The notes beneath the pieces were generated by a model. The model saw nothing but the letters and a program-made list of their open reading frames with translations. It had not been told where the DNA came from and ran no database searches. 56,112 nucleotides of DNA, taken from contig JARGNO010000009.1 in the NCBI GenBank assembly GCA_029213165.1, positions 38,428 to 94,539 on the forward strand, written 5' to 3'. The stretch is from Minwuia sp. GTDB lineage: Bacteria; Pseudomonadota; Alphaproteobacteria; Minwuiales; Minwuiaceae. This document shows positions 32,698 to 40,432 of the stretch, piece by piece (the first letter of the stretch is position 1; each line of letters opens with the position of its first letter). The position numbers were made by a program, and so were the translations under genes.

Positions 32698-33677
32698 CTG
32701 GCACCACTCCGGATCCGGGGGTCGATCAGCCGGTAGGCGATGTCGGTCAGCAGGTTCGCGATGATCACGACCATCGACGAGAAGAACAGGATGCCCAGCA
32801 GGGTCGGTGTGTCGCGGCGCAACAGGCTCTCGAACGCCAGCGTGCCGAGGCCGGGCCAGCTGTAGACCGCTTCCACCAGCACGGCACCGGACATGAGCTG
32901 CGCGAACTGCAGCCCGGCGAATGTGACAACCGGCAGCACCGCGTTGCGCAGGGCGTGCTTGTAGACCACCACGACCTCCGCCAGACCCTTGGCGCGGGCG
33001 GTGCGGATGTAGTCGGAGCCCAGCACATCCAGCATGCTTGCCCGTGCCAACCGGCTGTAGAAGGCCAGATAGATCGTCGACAGCGTGATCACAGGCAGCA
33101 CCATGTGGTGCGCGATGTCGAGGGCGCGGCTGATCGGATCATCCGGGCCGGTGATATCGTACATGCCACCCGACGCAGGAAAGATCGGAATGACGCTGGC
33201 AAACAGGATCAGCAGGATGATCGCGGTCCAGAAGACCGGTGCCGCATAGCCGAACAGGGCGAGCACGGTGACGAAGTGGCTGATCAGGCCGTTCGGATTG
33301 CGCGCCGCAACGACCCCGAGGAAGGTTCCCAGGAAGATCGCCAGCAGAAGCGCGGAAATCACCAGAAGCAGCGTGGCACCCAACCGTTCGACAATCAGGT
33401 CCGTGACCGGTTGGTTGAAATAGAAGGAATAGCCGAGGTCACCCTGCGCGACATTGCCGAGATAACTCAGCAACTGGACATGAAACGGCCGGTCGAGACC
33501 ATACAGCGCGCGGATTTCCGCCATCATCTCCTCGGTCGCGCCGCCCATCTCGCCCGCGATGACCTCAGCAGGGTCGCCCGGGGCGAGGTGGATCAGGGTG
33601 AAACAGAGGATAAGCACGGCGGCCAGCAAGCCAGCCGCGTTCAGAATGCGTCTGATCAGTACAGATGCGATGTGCAT
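32694..33677 (-). CDS. Peptide-type ABC importer permease (DppB/OppB-like)
   Basis: 327 residues. Starts MHIASVLIRRILNAAGLLAAVLILCFTLIHLAPGDPAEVIAGE, the standard DppB opening, followed by LYGLDRPFHVQLLSYLGNVAQGDLGYSF, the middle helices, and the EAA loop LGSDYIRTARAKGLAEVVVVYKHALRNAVLPVVTFAGLQFAQLMSGAVLVE. It is the first permease gene, 74 bases after the binding-protein gene; that gap is GC-rich and can form a short CGGCGGG/CCCGGCG-type hairpin that may lower permease expression relative to the binding protein. Confidence 0.95.
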   Translation of the reverse strand: MHIASVLIRRILNAAGLLAAVLILCFTLIHLAPGDPAEVIAGEMGGATEEMMAEIRALYGLDRPFHVQLLSYLGNVAQGDLGYSFYFNQPVTDLIVERLGATLLLVISALLLAIFLGTFLGVVAARNPNGLISHFVTVLALFGYAAPVFWTAIILLILFASVIPIFPASGGMYDITGPDDPISRALDIAHHMVLPVITLSTIYLAFYSRLARASMLDVLGSDYIRTARAKGLAEVVVVYKHALRNAVLPVVTFAGLQFAQLMSGAVLVEAVYSWPGLGTLAFESLLRRDTPTLLGILFFSSMVVIIANLLTDIAYRLIDPRIRSGAR

Positions 33678-33751
33678 GTGTCAGTCACCCAACCGGAAAC
33701 GGCGGGAAATCCCGGCGACCGAAAGGTGGCCGCCGGGGATGGAGACAGGCT

Positions 33752-35344
33752 TCACTCTGCGAAGCCGACCTTGTCGAGCGGATGCATGTCGGCCCAGATG
33801 CCAAGCGGCGGGTTCACCAGCTTCTTCGAGTGCACATTCGTGTAGGGCACGATGTCGAGCCAGTAGATCGGCAGGTCCTGCGCGACCGTCTTCTGGAACT
33901 CCGCATAGAGTGCCTTGCGCTTCGCCAGGTCCGGTTCCTTGCCAGCCATCGTCAACGTCTCGTCGACCTTCGGGTTGCAGTATTGCTGTGTGTTCGACCA
34001 GATCACGCCCTTGACGATGTTGTCACAGATATAGGTGCGGTGAACGCCGATGACCGGATCACCCCAGTTGAACACCAGATCCATGGTCATGTCGAAGTCA
34101 TGCCCTGAAACACGTTTCGCCCAGGTCGGGAAATCAGGTGCATTGCGCACCGTCACGTCGATGCCGATCTTCTTCAACTGCGGCTTCAGGTACTCGGCGA
34201 TGTTCTTCTGCTGCTCCGGCAGGGCAGGCAGATAGTCGATGCTGGCGGCAAACCGGATGCCGTCGCCGTCCGGCTTCAGACCGGCTTCGTCCAGCAGTGC
34301 CTTTGCCTTGTCCAGATCCAGGTCATAGGTCTCGACATCGGGTGTGTAGTAGGGGCTGGAAGGCGCGATCGGGCCGGTTGCGGCCTTCGAGACACCGCGC
34401 TGCAACGCCTTGATGATGAAGTTGCGGTCAACCGCATAGGCGATCGCCTGGCGCACCTTCGGATTGTCGAAGGGCGCACGTTTGGTATTGAAGGCCAGCC
34501 AGGTGATCGGGCCAATGGCCTCGCCACCATGATCGGAAACAACCAGGTTCTCGGCCTTCTGCAGGCGGCGGATGTTGATCGATTCGACCTCGGTATAGAA
34601 GTCGGCTTCACCCTGCTCCATCGTGATCACGCGCTGGCTGGAATCCCGCACGATCTTGTAGACGATGCGGTCCAGGTAGGGCAGGCCGGGCAGGAAGTAG
34701 TCGTCGTTGCGTTCCAGGACGATGTATTCGCCCTGCTTGTACTCGACGAACTTGAACGGACCGGAACCGACGGGTGTTGCGTTCATCGGGTGGTTCTTGG
34801 CGGTCTGGCCCTCTTCCAGCTTCGAATAGACATGCTCCGGAATGATCGGCAGCAACGCCGACGACATGGCCAGTTCCAGCGCAGGATGCGTCTGGCTCAG
34901 CTTGATCACGGCGGTCAGGTCGTCGGGGGTCTCCACCGATGCGACGGCGCCGAACATGGTCTTGAACGGATGGTTCGCCTTCACCGTCTCGATGGAGAAG
35001 CGCACGTCCTTCGACGTGATCGGGTGACCGTCATGGAACCGCGCACCCGCGCGCAGTTTCACGGTCATGGACAGATTGTCATCGGACCAAGACCAGCTTT
35101 CCGCCAGATAGGGCTGGGGTTCCCAACCTTCGTCAAAGCGAAGGAGTGTTGCGAAAATCTGCGTGCCGGGGCGCCCCGTTGCCGTGCCTGACTGCACTGC
35201 GGGATTGAAGTGCCTGGGTACCTGGCTGGTCAGAAGGGTCAGCGTACCACCCTTCTTCGGCTCGGCGGCTTGAGCCTGCCATGCCATCCCGAGTGCCAGC
35301 GCCGCAGCGGTCGTCGCCCTGGCGAACTTTATGAAAGATGTCAT
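33752..35344 (-). CDS. Peptide-type ABC importer substrate-binding protein
   Basis: 530 residues from ATG 35344 (the frame opens earlier, but this Met begins the signal peptide MTSFIKFARATTAAALALGMAWQAQA). Family SBP_bac_5: KKGGTLTLLTSQVPRHFNPAV, ATLLRFDEGWEPQPYLAESWSWSDDNLSMTVKLR, GARFHDGHPITSKDVRFSIE, GSGPFKFVEYKQGEYIVLERNDDYF, and RQAIAYAVDRNFIIKAL. Periplasmic receptor for peptides, opines or similar cargo; sequence alone does not give the ligand. Heads the importer operon. Confidence 0.95.
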   Translation of the reverse strand: MTSFIKFARATTAAALALGMAWQAQAAEPKKGGTLTLLTSQVPRHFNPAVQSGTATGRPGTQIFATLLRFDEGWEPQPYLAESWSWSDDNLSMTVKLRAGARFHDGHPITSKDVRFSIETVKANHPFKTMFGAVASVETPDDLTAVIKLSQTHPALELAMSSALLPIIPEHVYSKLEEGQTAKNHPMNATPVGSGPFKFVEYKQGEYIVLERNDDYFLPGLPYLDRIVYKIVRDSSQRVITMEQGEADFYTEVESINIRRLQKAENLVVSDHGGEAIGPITWLAFNTKRAPFDNPKVRQAIAYAVDRNFIIKALQRGVSKAATGPIAPSSPYYTPDVETYDLDLDKAKALLDEAGLKPDGDGIRFAASIDYLPALPEQQKNIAEYLKPQLKKIGIDVTVRNAPDFPTWAKRVSGHDFDMTMDLVFNWGDPVIGVHRTYICDNIVKGVIWSNTQQYCNPKVDETLTMAGKEPDLAKRKALYAEFQKTVAQDLPIYWLDIVPYTNVHSKKLVNPPLGIWADMHPLDKVGFAE

Positions 35345-35467
35345 GCGCAATCCCCTTCTGTATGGCCTCCGCCCGTTACGACCAGGCTGCATTGGTATGC
35401 TTGGGGGAATTAAGCCATACGATCCTGTTGCAGCGCAACAAGGGGTTTGCCGTGCGGGCGTTCCGGA

Positions 35468-36316
35468 TCAGGCTGCCCCGGCGAGGGCCGCGTCCCGCAC
35501 CTGGCAGCGCCACATCACCCTGCGGGCGCTGGCGTCAAAGGCCTCCCGCCGGTGAATCGTCGACCGGTTGTCCCAGACCAGCAGGTCATTCGGACGCCAT
35601 TCATGGGCATAGAGGAACTCGTCGCGGGTACACCAGGCCCAGAGGTCGTCGAGCAAAGCCTCGCTCTCGGCGACATCCATGCCCACAACCCAGCCGTTGG
35701 TTCGGCGGCCAAGGAAGAGTGCGTCTCGCGCAGTCACCGAATGCGGTCGGATGGCGGGGTGGCGCGCGCCCGGGGCGGCACTGACATCGGTTACCGCCTG
35801 CATCCCCTTTCGCAGGTCGCCCGCAGAGGTATAGCTGGAATCATGGTTGATGGTCCGGCCCTCCATCCGCTGCCGCAGCGCGGGCGGCATCGACTCGACG
35901 GCAGCCATCATGTTGCCGAACCAGGTGCGACCACCCTCAGTCACCACTTCGCGCCCGTAGAGCACGGAGGCCGAGGGCGGGGCAGGGATATAGGACATGT
36001 CCGTGTGCCATTCGGCCTCGCCGTTGCCCAGGGCACCGATGGCCTTGCCGTTCTCCACGACATTGGAGATCACCCACATCTCCGCTGCTTCCTCGTCGCG
36101 GCGGCGGGCCTCGCTGGCGGGCGGCGGTTCCAGTTCACCGAAACGGCGGCTGAAGGCGCACAGTTCCGCCGGGGTCAGATGCTGGTCGCGGATGACGATC
36201 AGGCAGCGCCGAAGCCAGAGATCCTCGATCTTCGCAAACGCCGCATCATCCAGCTCGCGAACATCGACACCGACGATCTCTGTCCCGGTGGTGGGTGTGA
36301 GGTCCCTGACTTTCAT
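35468..36316 (-). CDS. TauD/TfdA-family Fe(II)/2-oxoglutarate dioxygenase
   Basis: 282 residues from ATG 36316, with GGAGGGG just upstream; an earlier Met is in frame but lacks a site. KVRDLTPTTGTEIVGVDVREL begins the fold; the iron triad is H-x-D in AEWHTDMSY plus the distal His of NRSTIHRREAF, whose Arg binds 2-oxoglutarate. FFAHEWRPNDLLVWDN-like text is typical. Members hydroxylate taurine, alkylsulfates, aryloxyacids and others. It lies 123 bases before the ABC binding-protein gene on the same strand; a shared substrate is possible but unproved. Confidence 0.92.
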   Translation of the reverse strand: MKVRDLTPTTGTEIVGVDVRELDDAAFAKIEDLWLRRCLIVIRDQHLTPAELCAFSRRFGELEPPPASEARRRDEEAAEMWVISNVVENGKAIGALGNGEAEWHTDMSYIPAPPSASVLYGREVVTEGGRTWFGNMMAAVESMPPALRQRMEGRTINHDSSYTSAGDLRKGMQAVTDVSAAPGARHPAIRPHSVTARDALFLGRRTNGWVVGMDVAESEALLDDLWAWCTRDEFLYAHEWRPNDLLVWDNRSTIHRREAFDASARRVMWRCQVRDAALAGAA

Positions 36317-36420
36317 GTTCCCCTCCGCTCTCAGCCCGGTTCCGGTAACGGCGGGCCCTCTCCGGATCATAATCCGAAGCCGCGCACGGGTGTTAGCGGT
36401 GTCTCTCCTTCATTTCGCCC

Positions 36421-37728
36421 TCAGCCGACCAGCGACGGCAAGTAGAGGATGATGTCCGGCACGGCGATGAGTGCGATGATGATGAACAGGTCGGCGACCA
36501 GGAACCAGGCGATGCCACGGAAGATCACGCCCGTCGATGCCAGGTCTCCGACCACTCCCTTGATGACGAAGACATTCAGTCCGATGGGCGGCGTGATCAT
36601 CCCGATCTCCAGGAACTTGGTCAGCAGGACACCGAACCAGATCAGGCTGAACCCTGCGGTATCGATGATCGGCAGCAGGATCGGAAGCGTCAGAAGCATG
36701 GCCCCGATGGGTTCCAGGAACATGCCCAGCAGCAGGTAGATCAGCGATATGCCGATCAGCAGCAGCAGCGGATCTGCCCCCATTGCGGTAACCGCGTCCG
36801 ACAGGTAGTCACCCGCACCGCTGAATGCCAGGAACCGGGTCAGCATGCTGGCGCCGATGGCAATGATGAACAGCGAGGCTGAGGTCAGCAGCGTCTCCGA
36901 AAGCGCGTCCCGGAAACTGACCCAGGTGAGCGAACCCTTCAGCGCGGCAATGATGGTGGCGATGGCGGCACCAACCGCACCGGCCTCCGTCGGTGTGAAG
37001 GCCCCGGAGAACAGACCGCCGAAGACGCCCAGCATCAGCAGCAGCACCGGCCAGGTGTCCTTCAGCGCCGCCAGCTTGTCGGCCAGCGAGACATCCTCGT
37101 GCAGTTGCGGTGCAAGTTCGGGCTTCAGTTTCACCCGGATCATGACCACCGCGACATAGCTGAAAGTCGTGAGCAGTCCGGCACCGACGCCGCCCAGGAA
37201 CAGGGCGCTGATCGGTACTTCGGCAATGATGCCATAGAGGATCATCAGGATGGAGGGCGGGATCAGGGCGCCGATGGTGCCTGCCGCGGCCACGGTGCCC
37301 GTCGCCAGGGAGGCATCGTAGCGGTGGCGCATCATCTCCGGCACCGCGATGCGACCCATGGCGGCGGCACAGGCGACCGACGAACCGGTGACGGCAGCAA
37401 AGCCGGCGGCACCGAAGATCGTGGCAATGGCGAGGCCACCGGGCAGCCGCGACATCCACATGCGGGCAGCGTCGAACATGCCCTTCGTCAGTCCCGCGTG
37501 ATAGCAGAGAAAGCCCATCAGCAGGAACATGGGGACCGAACTGAGCTGCCATGTCGCCGCGAAGCTGTAAGGGATGACACCAATGGAACCCCAGGCGGCA
37601 CGTTCGCCGACCAGTGCCCAGATGCCGACGAATGAAACACCGATCAGACAAACGCCAATGGGCACACGCAACGCGATGAGGGCCAGCAGGATGCCGATCC
37701 CAGCAAAGCCTATCTGTACGTCGGACAG
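36421..37728 (-). CDS. TRAP transporter large permease (DctM-like), probable CTG start
   Basis: Large membrane subunit of a tripartite, sodium- or proton-driven carboxylate importer. About 12 helices with the DctM signatures VPMFLLMGFLCYHAGLTKGMFDAARMWMSRLPGGLAIATIFGAAGFAAVTGSS, GTIGALIPPSILMILYG and PIGLNVFVIKGV. ATG/GTG/TTG starts near the 5' end are poor: the first TTG (37671) would cut off half of helix 1. Reading upstream, the codons SDVQIGFAGIGILLALIALRVP are in frame, and a CTG at 37728 has a perfect AGGAGG five bases before it; the TAG of dctQ is just upstream in the same frame. With CTG the product is 435 residues, the normal family length. Confidence 0.88.
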   Translation of the reverse strand: MSDVQIGFAGIGILLALIALRVPIGVCLIGVSFVGIWALVGERAAWGSIGVIPYSFAATWQLSSVPMFLLMGFLCYHAGLTKGMFDAARMWMSRLPGGLAIATIFGAAGFAAVTGSSVACAAAMGRIAVPEMMRHRYDASLATGTVAAAGTIGALIPPSILMILYGIIAEVPISALFLGGVGAGLLTTFSYVAVVMIRVKLKPELAPQLHEDVSLADKLAALKDTWPVLLLMLGVFGGLFSGAFTPTEAGAVGAAIATIIAALKGSLTWVSFRDALSETLLTSASLFIIAIGASMLTRFLAFSGAGDYLSDAVTAMGADPLLLLIGISLIYLLLGMFLEPIGAMLLTLPILLPIIDTAGFSLIWFGVLLTKFLEIGMITPPIGLNVFVIKGVVGDLASTGVIFRGIAWFLVADLFIIIALIAVPDIILYLPSLVG

Positions 37729-37737
37729 GTCGGCCTC

Positions 37738-38259
37738 CTATTCAACGATATGGCCAGGCGTGCCCGGTTGGGGGCGCCCGGAGATGTAGGAAACGAATTT
37801 GAACAGCAGCACCAGCACCATCAGTGAGGCCCCGATCGGCAGCAGGTAATGCCCCGGCCAGATCAGCACCTTGGTGCTCTGTTCCATGATGAAGGAACCC
37901 ATGTCCTGCTTGTTGTAGGCGTCGCCGAAGCCCCGCCAGGCCAGCAGTCCGAAGACCGCGCCGGAAAGCAGGTAGGTCAGACCATTGATGTGATGCTGCA
38001 CGCGGCTCGGAAACAGCTCCGTCAGGACCTCGACCGAGATATGCGCGTTGCGCCGCTCTGCCAGAGCGAGCGGCAGGAAGGCAACCACGACCATGTAGTA
38101 GTTGGAGACCATGGTGATGGTCGCCGGCACAGGTGAGAAGAAGACGAACTTGCCTACGACGTCCGCGGTGATATGCACCATCATCAGGCCGACCGCGATC
38201 GAGCCGATGATACTGGTCAGGTTCACGGCCCGCCCGAGCCAGCGATCAAGAAAATCCAT
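37738..38259 (-). CDS. TRAP transporter small permease (DctQ-like)
   Basis: 173 residues, four helices. ITADVVGKFVFFSPVPATITMVSNYYMVVVAFLPLALAERRNAHISVEVLTELFPSRVQHHINGL is the DctQ core, followed by YNKQDMGSFIMEQSTKVLIWPGHYLLPIGASLMVLVLLFKFV. It pairs with the large permease; the dctM ribosome site AGGAGG overlaps the last bases of this gene's stop, so the two are translationally coupled. Confidence 0.93.
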   Translation of the reverse strand: MDFLDRWLGRAVNLTSIIGSIAVGLMMVHITADVVGKFVFFSPVPATITMVSNYYMVVVAFLPLALAERRNAHISVEVLTELFPSRVQHHINGLTYLLSGAVFGLLAWRGFGDAYNKQDMGSFIMEQSTKVLIWPGHYLLPIGASLMVLVLLFKFVSYISGRPQPGTPGHIVE

Positions 38260-38296
38260 GGAATCCTGCTTTGTCTGGTGAGATCGGACAAGCGTT

Positions 38297-38340
38297 GGAT
38301 GCGGCAGCCCGCGTGACTGGTCAGACGGACCGCCGCATCC
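38297..38340 (-). other. Hairpin between dctP and dctQ
   Basis: GGATGCGGC (38297-38305) pairs with GCCGCATCC (38332-38340), nine perfect base pairs around a 26-base loop. It lies 11 bases after the dctP stop and 37 before dctQ in the direction of transcription. Such hairpins often protect the binding-protein message and reduce permease expression. No T-run. Confidence 0.5.
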
Positions 38341-38351
38341 GGTTTGCCAGG

Positions 38352-39494
38352 TCAGTTCCGGCCGTAGGTCGACAGGTCAACCTTCGACATGATCTCGTCC
38401 CAATAGAGCTGGGCCAGCGCCTCGGCATCGTCTTCCATGCCGGCTGTCAGCGTCTTGTACTTCTCGATCAGCTCCGAGATCTTCGCGATCTTGGCGTCCA
38501 CGTTCGACAGGCCATAGTCCTTGGTGAACTGCTGCGAGATGACGGCGAGGTCGGACTTCACGAAATCTTCCGACATCTTCACCATCTCAGCCGTCGGCTC
38601 GATGATCTCGATGCCCTTGCCCGGCGCGTCGTCCAGGTTGCGCTTGGCGTCGGCATAGTACTTCCAGGTCACGTCAGCCGAGGACCGGGCGGAAGCCTTG
38701 AAGATCGCCTCCCGCTGCGCGTCGTTCAGGTCGGCCCACACATCACGATTGATGCTGTTGGTGGCAACACCGGCAAAGACACCGCCGGGGATCTTCGTGG
38801 TGATGTACTTGGTGACATCGAACAGCTGCAGGTTCGTCAGCTCGGTGGCGGAGAACATGCCGCAATCCACGACACCCTGTGCCATGGCCTCATAGATATC
38901 GTTGCCCGGCACGGACACCTTGGTGCCACCGACAGCCTCTGCCCAGCGCCCGAAGTTCGCGGCGCCCGAGCGGTACTTCTTGCCCTTCAGGTCGGCCATC
39001 GTGCGGATCGGCGTGGTGCAGTGCAGGATATAGGTCGGGCTCGTTCCGGTGCCGAGGTAGACTTGGTTCTGACGCTTCTGCTCCGTCAGGCATTCCGGAC
39101 AGTGCAGGAACACATACTCGGTCATGGCCGCACCCATAGCGGCGCCGGGGCTCTCGACCTGCTTCCCCGTGGTCGACAGCATCGAAAGGTTGGCCGCCAG
39201 ATTGATCTCGGCGAACTCCGCCGGATAGTACGGGGGCAGCACGAAGCCCATGTCGGCAATGCCGTCGCGGATGCCCGGCGGGGTTTCCTTCAGGTTCAGC
39301 AGTGACAGCGAGAAGACCTTCACCTTCAGGTCGCTTGTCGCCTCGACATTCTTCGCGAAATTTTCCAGGCCATAAACAGCAGCACTGCCCGTCGGAAAGC
39401 CGACGGCGACCTTCAGCGTTTCGGCCTGTGCGGCACCTGCCGTCGCAAGCATCGCGGCACCGGCTGCCGCAAAAACCATCTTCCTCGAAAACAT
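38352..39494 (-). CDS. TRAP transporter substrate-binding protein (DctP-like)
   Basis: 380 residues with signal peptide MFSRKMVFAAAGAAMLATAGAAQA, preceded by GGGAGGAG. Mature part: ETLKVAVGFPTGSAAVYGLENFAKNVEATSDLKVKVFSLSLLNLKETPPGIRDGIADMGFV, later PIRTMADLKGKKYRSGAANFGRWAEAVGGTKVSVPGNDIYEAMAQGVVDCGMF, where the Arg-x-Gly and the YEA-QGVVD motif mark the DctP fold. Cys residues near 108-111 (HCPECLTEQ) are less common. Binds a small carboxylate in the periplasm; exact ligand unknown. Confidence 0.93.
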   Translation of the reverse strand: MFSRKMVFAAAGAAMLATAGAAQAETLKVAVGFPTGSAAVYGLENFAKNVEATSDLKVKVFSLSLLNLKETPPGIRDGIADMGFVLPPYYPAEFAEINLAANLSMLSTTGKQVESPGAAMGAAMTEYVFLHCPECLTEQKRQNQVYLGTGTSPTYILHCTTPIRTMADLKGKKYRSGAANFGRWAEAVGGTKVSVPGNDIYEAMAQGVVDCGMFSATELTNLQLFDVTKYITTKIPGGVFAGVATNSINRDVWADLNDAQREAIFKASARSSADVTWKYYADAKRNLDDAPGKGIEIIEPTAEMVKMSEDFVKSDLAVISQQFTKDYGLSNVDAKIAKISELIEKYKTLTAGMEDDAEALAQLYWDEIMSKVDLSTYGRN

Positions 39495-39562
39495 GATGTC
39501 TCCTCCCTGTAGTGCCCGTTCGGGCGTTTGCCTGAATAGTGCTCAGGACGTGATGCTTCTCG

Positions 39563-40054
39563 TCAGTTCTTCAGAAATTCCATGAACTCGACGACCACGC
39601 CGTCAGGGTCCTTCGCGCAGAAGAATTTCTGGCGCGATCCCCCCATTTCGATCAGGACCGGCTCCGTGAAGGGTGCCGCCCCGGCGTCTGTCAGTTGCTG
39701 CCAGGCATCGGCCACATTGCCGACCCTGAAGCAGATGCGGGCGATACCCACATGGGCCAGATGGGGATAGGCAGCGCCCTCCGCCTTTGGTTCGATCCAT
39801 TCGATGAGGTCAAGTCGCGCGGAACGCGGGTTGTCACCCAGCATCAGCATTCGTGCCCGGGCCCGCGCGTTGCTCGGCATGCCGAGGGCAGGACCGAGAA
39901 CAGGATCACCCAGAACATCGGAAACTTCCGGGCCACCACCATCGGAATTGAAATTGATGACTTCACGAAACCCCAGCAGACGATAGAACGCCAGGGACCG
40001 GTCCAGGTCGGTGCAGTTGATATTGATGTGGAACACTTGCGAAGTGTCGAGCAC
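39563..40054 (-). CDS. VOC-superfamily (glyoxalase/dioxygenase-fold) protein
   Basis: 163 residues from GTG 40054, which has GGGGAGG eight bases upstream; a longer in-frame opening to 40177 has no site. Single VOC module pair: VFHININCTDLDRSLAFYRLLGFREVINF at the first half, AHVGIARICFRVGNVADAWQQLTDAGAAPF and KFFCAKDPDGVVVEFMEF at the second, with His and Glu at the standard metal positions. Such proteins act as lyases, epimerases or dioxygenases. It sits 68 bases before the TRAP binding-protein gene on the same strand, so may process the TRAP cargo. Confidence 0.85.
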   Translation of the reverse strand: MLDTSQVFHININCTDLDRSLAFYRLLGFREVINFNSDGGGPEVSDVLGDPVLGPALGMPSNARARARMLMLGDNPRSARLDLIEWIEPKAEGAAYPHLAHVGIARICFRVGNVADAWQQLTDAGAAPFTEPVLIEMGGSRQKFFCAKDPDGVVVEFMEFLKN

Positions 40055-40432
40055 GCCATTTTCCTCCCCAGGATGCGACCCGGCTTCAAGATACTCATGC
40101 GTAGGAAAATATGCAAAGCGGTAAGTTGACCGCAATTTCCGTAGGGTAACCCTGATTGCGCACCGTGTCACCCACACCTTTGTACGTCCGGCCAGCCGTC
40201 GATGACGCGATGACCGCCATGCGCAGCCTCGTCGTTGCGCCGTTGATGCGGCAAACGTTAGGTTGGACCGGAATTCGGCCCATCCAGACCTGATCCCGCG
40301 CCGCTGTGCGCAATGCCGACTTGCCCGTCCTGCTTGCTTGCATGACCGGTCGGGTCAGGGGTGATGGGTTACGTTTGCCCGGTGGCCGCTATGGCTTCCG
40401 GATTGGATCGAGTTGTGCGGGGAGGCATGGCT
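40055..40432. other. Divergent 378-base intergenic region
   Basis: Lies between the VOC gene (-) and the monooxygenase gene (+) and must hold both promoters. The 40090-40130 part is AT-richer. I see no recognised operator, terminator or small gene with good coding signs; one in-frame opening of the monooxygenase frame from 40361 lacks a ribosome site. Confidence 0.4.
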
